Assembly: GCF_020382885.2 (NCBI RefSeq)
Contig: NC_058515.1
Coordinates: 10,957,223-11,021,222, forward strand
Origin: Scatophagus argus
Taxonomy: Eukaryota; Chordata; Actinopteri; Scatophagidae
DNA: 64,000 nt
Direction of reading: 5' to 3'
Shown: one piece after another, positions 35,846-48,030 of the stretch
Position numbering within the stretch: position 1 is the stretch's first letter
Layout of the letters: each line of letters begins with the position of its first letter
The notes under the pieces: generated by a model
Told to the model about the DNA's origin: nothing
Databases searched by the model: none
Seen by the model: only the letters and a program-made list of their open reading frames with translations
Made by a program: the position numbers and the translations under genes

Positions 35846-38097
35846 ATGAGCAGCGTGAGTCGTTTCCTGGCCTTGTTTGTTTGTTTGTTACGCATGTTTC
35901 ACATTGTACACTCAGTCTATGCGTTGTTCCTATTGTGCACCTTTTAATGGAAACGAATGAAGGCTTTTATTGTCGATAGAGATGCTGGATGCAGCGAGGT
36001 GGCTGCTAGGATACCAGACTGGGAGGGGGGTGATGGATGAGGATTTTAAGGTCAAAACTGGGGAAGATTAAGCTTTACTGATGATTTTATGTCTTGCCTT
36101 TTATGTGACTATTTTCCCTCTCTGACCAGAAAAAAGAGAGGGAGCAGAGGAGGAAACTGCAGCACTTTCTGAGTGACTTGGCCCTGCTTGGATCATTACA
36201 GGTTAGTGAATGCAACATGCAAGTCCTTGAGCAGGGTCAAACTATTTCTTGCACATGATCTTGTTTCTGTCACAGGGCTTTAAATATTTCCAGCCTTGGC
36301 TAAGAGGGAAAGAGGAGCTGCTGCTGACCGTCGTTAATGAGGATCTGGTAAGTTTCTGGTATATCTCAGCAAACACTCACCGTTTTGACTTGCACCATCA
36401 CTGACTGTGGCAAAGACCCTGTTCCTCCTATCCCTGATGACTTGATTTGCAGGGATGGCGCTCCCCGGGTTTTGTGGTGTCAAGAGCCTCCTCCTGCTCC
36501 TCCACCAGCAGCTGTAACAGCAGCGATGTCTCCCCCAGCAGCAGCTCCCCCAACCTGGACAGCCGGAGCAGCTCGCCCCTACCAGGGGAGCCTCCGGGCC
36601 CACAAGACCCGCAGTCGCACACACGCACCAAGACGCAGCCGCAGAGCGCCAGGTGACTGATGCGCCTGGAAACAGTAACATGTGTATATTCCACATGTGT
36701 TCAGTGTCCGCAGAAGCCCTTAATGTTGTGCTCAGTTTTGTGATGTTTTCAAATGTGAAACTGGGCAACAGCTCTACGAAATAGCATCTTGAATGACATC
36801 CATAGGTGCATCTGGGCCTTAGCCAAAAATCTAATGATTACAGCTTCTCAGATGTGAGGATTTGCTGGTTTCCTTAACTGAGTGTTTTGCTGGACCATCT
36901 CAAGCACATGTCACAAACTCATACAGGACAGAGTGTCTTGCATGCAGACTTTCGACACTAACACCTTGATTGACCTCCACCTCCGTCCTCAGGGACCCCA
37001 TGGGTGAGGAGCATCTCCTCCCAGCCTCCCCCAGTGAAAGAGAGATAGCAGTGCCTGTAAGTGCTTCAGCCACACTCAGTGAATTTAAGGATTAACTCGC
37101 TCGCTCCAGTCCAACAGCCTCGACTTTGTCCCTCAACAGGAGGTGAACTGCACTCTGTTCTTACTGGCTGGCTATGTCAAGTACGGACGGCCCTACGCCT
37201 GGATACGCTCCAATCACGAGCGCCTGGTCAACATCGGAGGCACCGATTCGATGGTCAAGGACACGCCCATGAAACTCAAGTCCATCTCAGACTGGCAGAC
37301 ACGAGGTATGGAAACAATGTGAGGAATCCAAACAGGAGAAAGTTATTGTTTCACTGCGCAGATTCAGTAATTACACAGTTTTCCATGAGCTAAATTAGAC
37401 ACAGATGTCTGTGCTTGAGTTTAACCTTTATAGAGACTACTGTGTGGTGTGGATTACGTCTGTGGAAAAAGCTCTTGGTGCTTTTAGTTAGAAACATTTC
37501 AATTCACTGCTAGACTTACACAGATGTGAAGCAGAAGTTTGTTATTTTTTGCAGGTGTTCGTGTGTGGGACATTGTCAGTGAGCTGGTGTGCCTGTGCAC
37601 CATTCCCTCTCCCTCCAACCCCTTCGCCCTGGACATGCGTTACATCAAAAACCTTCCCCTTCCTGACCTCTTCCTCGTCACAGGTGCTCTCCTCAGCTTC
37701 CTGGAGATGTATGTGGTGTACGGGAACCGGGACGAGTTGCACTATGACAAAGGTAAGAAATCTTGACTGGGGGGGGGGTTACATTCATGTTGTCACAGAG
37801 TGCTGCGTGTCAAGGTTTTGTCGTTTTAATACAGATTTTATTACGACCAGCAGATGGTGCTGTTTAGCTACATTACAGAGGAATCAGACATGCAGTCCTT
37901 CTCACACAACACTACTCTTAGCTGTGTTTGAGTTTTAAGGTTCATATTTCTGACAGTCTCCTCTCCTTTCAGTCGTAGAGGAAGTGAAGCCTCTGAGGCG
38001 TCTTCATGTCCAGTCCCTGCTGGACTTACAGCGACACAGAGAGAGCTCGGGGTTGAGCAGCAGTCCCACCGTGCAGGACTCTCCTGGACACGAGTGA
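35846..38097 (+). CDS. Unrecognised conserved-looking 301-residue protein, 8 exons
   Basis: Exons: 35846-35854, 36130-36201, 36276-36347, 36453-36652, 36993-37056, 37140-37305, 37555-37752, 37973-38097. All junctions are GT-AG and in phase, and the open frame ends at TGA. The first coding exon supplies only Met-Ser-Ser. The N-terminus is basic (KKREREQRRK) and followed by a hydrophobic stretch ending TVVNEDLGW. Residues about 64-90 are serine-rich (SSCSSTSSCNSS, SSSSPNL) and probably disordered. Residues 140-275 form a dense block without low complexity, including AGYVKYGRPYAWIRSNHE and a hydrophobic helix LFLVTGALLSFLEMYVVY (about 233-250), which is short for a membrane span and may be buried. 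No signal peptide and no catalytic motif are seen. I do not recognise the family. It lies 930 bases after man2b2 on the same strand. Confidence 0.85.
37846..37860 (+). promoter_or_regulatory. CTCF-like motif, plus orientation
   Basis: CCAGCAGATGGTGCT in the last intron of the 301-residue protein gene. It fits the CTCF core with T for the core C. Occupancy is not known. Confidence 0.35.
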
Positions 38098-38689
38098 CTA
38101 TGACTGTTCCTCTGAGATCCACATGAAGATGGGATTTGCTTGGTGCAGTTGTACTGACTTTTTTGGGGGAAAAAGCAGGCAACAAATAGGTGTGAAAGTG
38201 CATCAAGAGGATATAAGTCATTTGTTTCATTTTAATGATATTTTTTGTTTGTCATGATTTCTTGATGTAACCTGCGTGAACAAAATTTGTTTGTTTCAAG
38301 GTTGTCCAGTTGGAGCTGCACCTCTTGCTTTACTACAGTTGTAAGGTTGTCACATGTATGAGTATTTGAAAATGTGATAAAGCTGGAGAAGTAACCCTGG
38401 GAAATGAGTCACATGACTGAGATCAAAACATCCCAGGACCTCTGCAAATGGTTTGCCCTTCCACCCAAAGCGGCGCCCCCCCCACACCGTTCAACCCTGC
38501 TCTCCCACACACACAAACTTAAGGACAGGAATTCTATTTTCTTCTGGCCAAATATAACATTTTAAAAAGTTGAGCATTCATCAGGGTCAAAGCTCCAGAA
38601 GTTAAAGCTGGTTAAATATTTGTCTTCTTGAAGGTTTGAGCAGTGTGAGAACAACATGTACAGACAAACAAAATGTTGTATAAAAAAGG
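38098..38689 (+). other. Convergent 3' ends
   Basis: Probable 3' UTR of the 301-residue protein gene meeting the 3' end of the minus-strand PTB gene. No coding frame is seen. Confidence 0.5.
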
Positions 38690-38695
38690 TTTATT
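38690..38695 (-). terminator. Candidate polyadenylation signal of the PTB gene
   Basis: TTTATT on the plus strand gives AATAAA on the minus strand. It implies a 3' UTR of about 1.7 kb from the stop at 40410. That 3' UTR is AT-rich, with no other gene visible. Confidence 0.5.
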
Positions 38696-40409
38696 ATTCC
38701 ATAAAATACATATTTAATTAAATATGTACAACAACATAAAACAGTACATTGATAAAATACGGCTTAAAGCAGGCACTTTAACCCCTCGTCTGAGATTGGG
38801 GGCTGCGCCATATGTTGAAAAGATACACCACAACTACAAAATGTTAACTGGTTTAAATTTAGTGGCACATCAGTCAAAAAAATACTTTTCCCGTTTTAAA
38901 AAAAATAGGCAACATTTCTAGCTTTTGGTCAGAAAACAAAAAACAACAAATGGTAGCCTCAGGGTGTACCACTAATCCTCAAGTCTCATTTGTAAACCTC
39001 GAGACCCAAATCACCACGGTCAGAGCATGTTATGCAATACTGCAAATATCAATGCCTTTAAACGTCACTGTAACTTAGGTAGTTAGGACCCCTTTCGTGT
39101 CTTTAATGTGAACAGGTCACAGGCTCAGAGTCAAAACACACGTCTACTGAGGAGGCTGCTCAATATGCAAAGTCACGGCTGGACGTGGAGAAGAATTCAG
39201 AGCTTTTAAAGAAGATCATCCATCTCAAATATCCCCAGTGTGAACGCAGGTGCATGGCTGCGCATTCCACACACAGGCTCCACATTGGGAACACAGTGTT
39301 CCCAGTGTCTGGACACAAGACAAACCCCACAAGTCAGGGCCGAGTCTGTTTTTCCACATTCCAAATAATTCATCGCAGTGGACCGTTAGATCTGCTTATT
39401 TCGCAGGATGCTGGAGTGGTCCGTCAGGGAAGGATTTTGTTGACCCTGCAAGGTTCTGTTTGGGTCCATTTATTTTCCTCCTCCATTTATAATGCAGGTG
39501 TTGGACCTGTCATAGAAGTCATGGAAAGTACTGACCTATTAAATTGTAAGAAATTCTGAAGCCTGTGATTAAAACGCAATGTGTTTAGAGATCAGATTTT
39601 ACGCTTGAAAATTCAGAAAGTGCTCATAAATTGCTAACTATGACTAAATTCATGCACGTTACAGGCTAATCAGTTTTACCTAATGTTTGTTTGACCTTCG
39701 CCATTGATGTAATCTTGGTAAAAACTCTCACAATGTTGATTACAAATGTGGTTTTGTCTATCCACTTAAAAATAATGACCAGAAACACTCTTGCCAGTGC
39801 CACAGAGTTAAAAGCAACAAAATAAAATCATCACAATCTGTAACAAACGTCAGAGAAATTAAAAAATAATAAATAAAAATCAGCCTACAAAAAAGCTCTA
39901 GTTGTCTTTTTCCAGTTTTAGTTGTCATCTGTGGATCAACAACAAATGGTATCATTGTCAAAACAGATCAAACTCATCGTGGCTTCAGGATCAAGCCGAC
40001 TACTTAAAAGCAACCAAACAAATCAAAAACAAAAAGCCCTGGAAATGAACCAGTCCAGTCCACAAAGGGCTTGCAGTCAGGCACAAGTCCTCAAGTAGCT
40101 GCTGACAGATGAACAAAGGAAGCTGTCAACAGCATTTTGTGCTACACCGGACGCCACTCGTGCAAAAGTCAAAAGACAACTTTGCTGCGTCAAAAACCTT
40201 CAAGTCCATACACTCACTGATTGCAACAACATCCTCTCACAAGCAGAGTCCTCAAATGTCCAAATATGGACACTTTATTCCATGTTTCATCCCCTTTTGT
40301 CCCTCCTTCTGTCTTGCAAATCACTCTCTCCCCTCCCGTCAGTGCTGCCATCCTTGAGGCTGTCATCAGGTTAATGTGTTCCCTTGTTGGAAGGGGTTAA
40401 AGCTGGGGT

Positions 40410-43346
40410 TCAGTTCCAACTATCGGAGGCAGACCCTCTTCTGCTGATGGCCCTGAGGGGGCTGCGAGACACTGAGCCCCGCTTCTTCCAGCGAACTGTA
40501 AAAGACAAAAAAGGAGTTTGTCAAGTTGTCGGTTTAACCTTGACCATTTACTAGGGCTTACTTCAGCACTTGGTTTTCATTGCTTTCACTAAATATGCTT
40601 GCGTCAACAGTGTCTTTAGAAATCTTATCTTTCTAAACAACTTTGGGAGCAAGACAGGAGAATATGAGGATAATGAGTCAGGGGAATGGCTCATTAGTCA
40701 TACTCCATTAAAGGCCCTTTTGGTTCAAAACAACTATTCTCTCAGAAGTGAGCTAAGACAGGAATATGTTACTAATACACACATATCGACTTATTTTGTA
40801 ATAAAAATGTGTACCTTTTGGCAACTCAACAGTGTATCAAATTTGCGATAACTACATAAAAGTTGAAAATCCAAACGGCAGACTTGACCAGACGGACATC
40901 TCGACTAAGAAAAAGCAAATTTCACCGCTTCATTAGGTACCGCTCCCTATAAAAGGCGTCATCTCACCTTTTCCCAGACTGGCGGGCAGCGTGGAGCTCT
41001 TCGTGTTGGTGGGAGAGTTGGACGTCTCCTCTGCTCGTTTCCCCTTCACGTCTCCTGGCTGCAGCGTAGCCGAACCGTCCTGCCAGTCGCTCAGCGCCCG
41101 CTGGAAAGAGTGTGCCAGGCAAGCAGTCATGTCCCGCGCCCGCTCCGCCCGGCTGCACCAGAACACTCGACACTGCAGCTGCTGCCCATGATGTTTGCAG
41201 ATATACAGGAAGACGTTGGGCCGGTTGGCATCAGCGGCACAGTATGCAATGTCCTGCAGGTACGTCTTGGTGAGCTGCCGACCTGTACTCAGCTCCTTGA
41301 CCTCAACGTATCTCGGGCGCACCACCAGGGCGTGATCTTTGCTGAGCTTCTTCCCATTAGCAATACCTTCTAGCAGGTGGCTAATAGCCTCCTGGGCCTG
41401 CTCTCGATCCAGAGAGAAGATTTTCTCTGTGCCCAGGTAGTGGACTTTGAACAGAGGGTCGCCATGGGATAAAGACTCTGTGCGGTCGCGGCGAAAGCGG
41501 CGACGTAGCGCAGCAGGAGAGTTCTTAAGGGTCTGCATGAGGTGAAAAGTGCTGAGGGACATGGTATGGTTGAGGTTGGGTTTGGAGCAAACTTTAGCTG
41601 AGGTGTATCTGCTGGTGGTCAGCTGGTCCTCTTCAGAGCCTCTCCCAGTCTTCCACCTCTCCTCTACAAATGGAGCGTAGTTGCATCCACTGCTTTTATC
41701 TGTAATGAGGCAGATAAAGACACTGATGTTAAACAGCATGAATAAGCAAACAAGACAAATGCTTAATTTTTGTTCAGAGTTTAGTAAGGTGAAGGAAAGG
41801 GCACATTCTTGGACCGTTTTAACTCCAAGAAGCAAATCTTCATTCATCACATATTTTGTGCAAAAGAAAAATATGCAGGCAGCACAACCACAGGCAAAAC
41901 CAAAGGCCACCAAAGAGGATCAGTTACACCGATGACGTATTCAGTGAGGAATATTCATTCACCACAAATGCCAGCCATTAAATCCTGACATTCAGGTCTG
42001 GCTTGGGTTTTGTCCTCACAGCAAAGTGACATACAAACACACTTACAAACTGGACACGTGCTAAAATAAATGAAAGAAGCTTACTGTAACGTACAGAGGT
42101 AATCACAGGTATATAGTCTTCTTCAAACTCAACCCCATACCAAGTATGACAACCAGCACTCATAACACACAGTATTTGTTACTGGATGGTTTGAAGGCTT
42201 CTGTGACCTTGCTGGCCCTCATCTTATGCAACATCTGGCCTCCCATTGTCTCCCATCTTACAAGCCCAAAGAACTGCATGTTCCCCATTGTGTTAAATGT
42301 TATTTTTTCCCCCCTTTCTCTTTTCTTGGCCATTCTTTCAACATCCTTGCTCCATCCTCAGAAGTGAGTTGTGGCAAGAACCACCGACTGTTCCAAGGTA
42401 GTGACCATTGTTAGTCAACCCACTGCGCAGGAAACAGCTTTGCATTCCCTGCTAAATATTTCTCCTATAAACAATGGCGTGCTTTTGTGAGTGTGTCACA
42501 TCACAGAAGGGATGCAAGTTGACCTAGAGGCAGGGCCGACCCAGGACGTGAACACATACAGTTACACATGTGGGTAACAAACATGTAAAGGTACTGACAG
42601 GCAAATTTGACTTGGACAGACACTCAAACACCCAGTTAACCTAATAAGAATTAAACCAAGGGTACTCAGTATTACTAGTTTTCCCCATCACTGGGGACAA
42701 GGCTAAGCAAAGCGCACGCACAATCCAGGTTTCCCTGACATGTGCAAAGGGCTGTCACATCCAAACACTTCCTGTTGTTGTTGTACAGAGCCCTTACAAG
42801 TGGACATCAACATTTAGGTAGATAGATAGACACTTTATTGATCCCGAGGGAAATTTTAATTTTATGTTTAAAATTTACCTTGCAGAACAGATAAACATCA
42901 TATAGAGAGATTATTTGACCATACTTTATTTTAAATAGGTTATGTGGCACGAAACAACACCTGAGCAAAAAAAATGTCACTTAAGAGGCTATATTAAGTA
43001 TCTCTTCTCTGTATTTCTGGATGCCACCAGAAAGACAAAAGTCTCTCATGTTCTCCTCCATTTCATGCCGGATTAACCCATAGGCCCTAATTATTACTTA
43101 AACAGCTCAAAAACATGTTGACGGGCAAAAAAGCTCAGAAATAAGCGGGATGACTAAAATAAGAGAAATTTAGAGAGGAGTTCGGCGAGCACCGAAGCGC
43201 CCGGCAAGACTCAAGAGCCACCAGCCATACTTCTCAGTAGACAGCACAGATGAATGAAACAATTATTTAAGTGTGCGCGTTTCAGCGAATTTAAGGCATC
43301 ACATCCGAATTTCTCAAAAATCACTCTTACCTGGCCACAGTGTCAT
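40410..43346 (-). CDS. PTB/PID-domain adaptor-like protein, 3 exons
   Basis: Exons on the minus strand: 43346-43331, 41699-40968 and 40495-40410, all GT-AG and in phase, giving 277 residues. The first coding exon is 16 bases (ATGACACTGTGGCCAG) with donor GTAAGAG. The middle exon holds a phosphotyrosine-binding fold: DPLFKVHYLGTEKIF (first strand, YLG signature), a helix with AQEAISHL, DIAYCAADANRPNVFLYIC, and a final helix MTACLAHSFQRAL. The layout resembles LDLRAP1, FAM43 and other cytosolic adaptors; I cannot name the exact gene. The tail is basic and serine-rich (RWKKRGSVSRSPLRAISRR...SDSWN), suited to phosphorylation by basophilic kinases. An alternative start is the Met of MSLSTFHLMQ in exon 2, if exon 1 is untranslated. 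The gene converges on the 301-residue protein gene. Confidence 0.82.
42818..42862 (+). repeat. Teleost repeat tail, GATAGATAGACACTTTATTGAT
   Basis: TAGATAGATAGACACTTTAT followed by TGATCCCGAGGGAAATTTTA is a widely dispersed teleost repeat terminus. It lies in intron 1 of the PTB gene; the rest of this 1.6-kb intron looks unique. Confidence 0.6.
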
Positions 43347-43800
43347 GCAAAAAATGTCCTCGTGCGCCTGATTTGAACCGCAGAATCGCGTGACCTTTTT
43401 TTAAACACACGGGGCAGGTGGAAATCTATCCTGCAAGTTCATACACAACCAGTTTCCCTGGCAATGTAGAAAAAAAGAATCGATTATCCAGCCGGGGTCG
43501 ATAAACACTCAAATTTGAGGTTCTTCCGCGAGCTCAGCGATCCTCGTGCGCATGTAAAAGCCAGTGAGACTCGCACACAGCCTGAAACAGGTTTATGTAG
43601 CAGACGGACTGAATCACGCTCCGCTCCTCCTGCTTGCTGTGTGAGGTGTGTGAATCAGCGAGCCCGCGGGGAGACCGTTTTAAACAGCGTAGGCGCGAGC
43701 TCGTCACACACACGTGGACGAGCAGTTGCGTCTGAGCGGCAGTGAGCAAGCTGCTTGGTGTGTGAGCACAGGGATTTCTGAGGTGGCTGATGATTTACAA
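43347..43800 (-). promoter_or_regulatory. Promoter and 5' UTR region of the PTB gene
   Basis: CpG dinucleotides are dense compared with the flanks (for example 43526-43560 and 43666-43740). This suits a CpG-island promoter upstream of the first exon. The start site is not defined. Confidence 0.45.
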
Positions 43801-46079
43801 GAGAATTGGGATTTATAGGTTATGGCAAGTTGGATAACAATCGAATAACATTTAGTGTTTTACTGGCACTGAGTGTTTTAAGTGGGTTTATGGCCCACAT
43901 CGTTTATGTACATATTTACATACATATTTAAGCCCTGATCATAGTCAGTTTGCCTTAAGTAGATTTGTAATCTCATTTCACACACTGACAGTATCTGTAA
44001 ATTCTGCTGTCTGCGCTAAGCGAAAAATTCAAACCTAAGACTGTGGTTTTTATGGAAATATTTTAGATATGTTGGGCTATTTTATGCAACTGTCACGAAA
44101 TATTAGCCTGACATATTTTGTGTTTGGCTGTAAATGTTGGGATATCCTCTTGAACTGAAAACAAACTAAAAGTTGGACAATGTCTGCCTGGACGTTGTAC
44201 TGACTGACCTACTAGCAGGCCGCAGCCTGCTGGGATGTGAAATCTTGTGTCTTAAAGAAAAAGCAGAAGTTTTAAAAATACATATCTTATGTCTTTGCCA
44301 TATCCCCTTTTGTTTATCAAAAGTTAGATTCAGATTCCCCAGATTTCCCCTTGACACCACGCTCTTCCAGCTGAGAGTTTCACATTACTTTTATAAAAGT
44401 ACAGGGACCACCTGAAACCCACTACCCTTCCTTACCATCACATTGCGTCAGAGCCCTTCTCTAATGGGGATCACTGGCCTCACTGGTTCAGATCAGCTTC
44501 AAGTGTTTATTCTGTGGGTATTTTGAACGGTGGCAGAGGGAAAACTTTAAACAGTTCCATGTGTGCATGCGTCTGTCTGAGTGTGTGTGTGTGTGGTTGG
44601 GTGTGCCTGACGTGTGGAAACAGTAGGGTCCCTGTTTCTCCTGGGTTTGGCCCAATAACAGTTGAGTTCTGAACGTCACACTCGCCTCAGCTCCTAGCAG
44701 GACACACTGGAACTATTCTTGGGGCACCGGTGACATAATGGAGCATCTCAGACAGGCAACCCACCCTCCCTACGTAGCTCACAACAGGCAGCAAGAACAG
44801 AGTCAGCATCCAAATCGAGTGCAGCTGCAGCTCTTGTTGTGGCGTGTTGCACTGAAGGCGTAGTCTTATTTGATGCTCCTATTGACAGAGCCATTCAGTG
44901 AGGCCAAGCATTGAATGAGGTCTTAATTGCTCAGTTGATTGGTAAAGATTGTAAGTCCAGGTTCAGTGCTGTTCGTTTAAAAGCAGCCAGAGATGTATCC
45001 TATACTTCTAACTCAACTTGTTGTCTGGCTACTCCACAAAAGGGAATGTCAGTCAAGAACTACTGGATGGACCACCGTTAGTTTTTGTACCACTGTTTGT
45101 GCCACCATTAGAGACACACCCGATTGTTCAGAAACTGGCAGCCATTAATTCAAATGTCTTGTTTGCTCCCCGTGACTGAAACCAGCAAGTTTAAAAGCCT
45201 CTAAGGAGGTTATTACAAGTCGTTGTGGGCAAACAATTGAGACAATGTGTGACTGTAGCAAAAGGCAGAGTGGAAGCTCAAGTCTGGTTCAAGAAAGAAC
45301 ATAATGCTCCATGGCAAAACAGCTCCTTGAATGGTAAAAGTCAACACAGCTCACGGTTGAGCCGGGAGGAAATTTGGGAATGTCGAGAAACAAAAATCAC
45401 ATAAAGCCAGAAACACAGCTGGAGCTCTTACTTCACACTAACCACGTGGAATAACTGATTGAGACTGGGAGGTCATTACAACCCATCACAATCAGAGAGA
45501 ATCAGAAGTTATCTGAGTTGTCTTGTATACTTTGCTTCTTAGAACTGATGTCATCATACTCGCAATGGGTGTAACTTCTGTTCTGGTTGCCACCCAGTGT
45601 CTTGAGAAGTTCAACAGGAATGGTATTGCTAGAAGCGGTGCAAACACATAAAATTTAGGAAGTAAGTCAACAGTATATGAACTGCCGTCTATTCATGGTA
45701 GAAATGTTTTATACTCAGTTCCCCTTTTTCGAAAACTGCAGTAAATCATTGGCATTCACTGATACATATCTACCTGCCTGTCAACAGTGCAGGCAGCATT
45801 CCAGTTCACTATTGCCGAGTTCTGTTGAAACAAAAAGCACATTACAACCTGTCCCTGGCCCCATGACAGCCAAAGGAACATCATGAACTTTTACCTTCAC
45901 ATGATAATTAACATTTGAGCAGAAATTGGTTTTCCCCAAAGAAGGCTCCTTGTGGCCCCCAGATTTTTCCTCTCGTGCCACCATTAAGTTGAATTTTTTT
46001 TTTTGTGAAATTTCTTAGCAGGGTAATGGATTTTGCTATACAATTGCCAAAGACATTACCTATATAATTGCTTTTATCC
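43801..46079. other. Intergenic DNA upstream of the PTB gene
   Basis: No gene recognised. A short (TG)n lies near 44580-44594. No coding structure or clear repeat otherwise. Confidence 0.5.
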
Positions 46080-46330
46080 CTTTAATGCCATCATCATAAA
46101 AAATTAGTTTTGTCCAGTGATTTGGTTTATGACCACCAAGCTGAAAAACATTCCCGTCACCTTTAATTTGTGTTTAGTGCTAAGTAGCAAATGCTAGTAA
46201 CACTGCTAAACTAGAATATATATACCATTAACATTGTACCTGCTAAGCACAAGTATATTAGCATTGTCATAGTGAGCATGTTAGCATGCTAACATTAGCA
46301 TTTAGCAGTAAGTGCTACTGTGCTTTAAGC
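46080..46330 (+). repeat. Dispersed teleost repeat, CTAACATTAGCATTTAGC family, copy 2
   Basis: Contains CAGTGATTTGGTTTATGACC, TTTGTGTTTAGTGCTAAGTA, then GAGCATGTTAGCATGCTAAC and ATTAGCATTTAGCAG, in the order of the family. Copies 1 and 3 are at 10515-10860 and 47870-48030. Confidence 0.7.
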
Positions 46331-47430
46331 ATCACAGAAAAGAAAAAGAAACACTCATGCAGTATAAAAACAATAACACGTTTCCCTAATAACAGCATCA
46401 TTATGAATGCACAGGCTCGCCCGGTTAAATAATCATCAGATCAAAGAAATAAGGAACAAGAGAAGAAAAAAAGAAAAGTGTCTGAACAAAATGCAAATCA
46501 AATCAAATCAAAAAATGATCATTCATGTCGAAAACCATTAAACTGGTCACCTCTACAGTCTGCCACATTTCAGCCCAATGTGCATCTGATTATTACAGCA
46601 GAGTCATTTGCTGACCTCATCATTTCTAGTCACACCAGTTTGTGCTGTTATTTGCGTGAATACCACACACACCCATAGAGAGAACGTTCCCGCAGAGCTC
46701 TTACTCGTAAGGGGAAGTTGGATGGGGTGTAGAGATATGAAAACAGGAATGGTAATTGTAGATTTATGGGTCGTTGTGCGCTGTTCTCGGATCACCACTA
46801 CAAGAGAAAAGGTGATAGGATGGTTGTTGTGTTGTTGATCATGTATGGCATGACAAGCGAGTTGAGCATATCGTCCAATTTAGATTTCGTAATCGCAGCA
46901 GAGATGTGTTGCATAAGTTCGTCTGTCAGTGCTGAGATGTGATGCATTTGGATTGTGAGCATGATTTTGCCATTTTCACAGCAAAGCACAGCAGAAAGCA
47001 ATTCACTTATTCTCCATTGATATTAAAAGAAAGGCTGAAGTTCCAGGTTATTTGCATGCTTTCCTGTGTTTGAGTCACTCTAAGGAACAAAAGCTGCTCT
47101 TCCGGGGAAAGGGATCTTATCCAGTGTTGATAATCCAGGACTTTCTCTTCTCCTTGGTTACACCTTCCATGAACAAGTACAGCAGGCCTCTGATTTCATA
47201 GAGGGAAATGGCTCAGTTATTCAAAAGAGAAGTCATCTACGGGGCTTCATGCACAGATTTTCCTGTTATTCATCTAAATTCAAAGGAATCAAATCTGAGG
47301 AAAGTACCAAAGAGTAAGAAAAGGATGGACTGTGGGCTTTTCTGTCCTTCAGTAAAATGTGAATTTAGTGAGTTTAATATAATGTGAGAGGTTTTGTATT
47401 TTTACAGAGGCTTAACACTAATTTATCTCT

Positions 47431-47461
<31 letters not shown>

Positions 47462-47869
47462 CCATCTCAGTTTTTGGCTGCAGCCCAAGCTTTGAGGTCT
47501 CCTTACAGTAAGGCTTTAAGGGAGAGGCGATTTCCTCAGGAAGCTGCCACAATTGCTTTTGTGCTTTTCTGTGTTTGGTTTGGTTTGGTTTGGTTTAGAT
47601 ATGCTACATGCATTTCACAGGAATCTGTGGAGCTGTTGTTCAGAAAAGACGGTCACACGTCTATGTGGTATTTATAAGACCTGTACATCGACAGGCTAAT
47701 GTCATAAGCGCTTTTTTAAATCATTTGTCAATCAGTTCTGTAAAAACTGATGACATTCCCATAAGGGTCCCTGAATTATACAGGTTTAAAGTAATAATAC
47801 ATCTTCTAGTAATCAAAATGGGATTCTTTCATTTTCACCTTTAATTCCATATGAATGTGGCATAGCGCC
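46331..47869. other. Intergenic DNA with microsatellites
   Basis: No gene recognised. (CA)n at 47433-47461 and (TGGTT)n at about 47574-47597. Confidence 0.5.
47433..47461 (+). repeat. (CA)n microsatellite
   Basis: About 14 uninterrupted CA units. Confidence 0.95.
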
Positions 47870-48030
47870 AATTAGCAAATATTAATGTGCTGGTATGCTA
47901 AACTAAGACTGCAAACGTGGTAAACATTACAATCAGCTTGTAAACACTATCAAAAAGGTTGGCATGCTAATGTTAGCATTTAGTTGTGCCTAAAATACCA
48001 CCTCACACAGCCGCTAGCATGGCTGTAGTT
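47870..48030 (+). repeat. Dispersed teleost repeat, CTAACATTAGCATTTAGC family, copy 3
   Basis: Contains GGCATGCTAATGTTAGCATT, then ATACCACCTCACACAGC and CGCTAGCATGGCTGTAG. It covers only the 3' half of the family. Confidence 0.65.

Noticed and set aside
36385-36768. Alternative open frames over exon 4 of the 301-residue protein gene
   Set aside because: They are other-frame readings of the serine-rich exon; only the frame joined by all seven introns is supported.
40933-41913. Single open frame of 326 codons on the minus strand covering the PTB domain
   Set aside because: Its first 71 codons and last 10 lie in introns: there is an acceptor CAG at 41702-41700 and a donor GTGAGAT after 40968. 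The spliced model gives a sensible start and tail.
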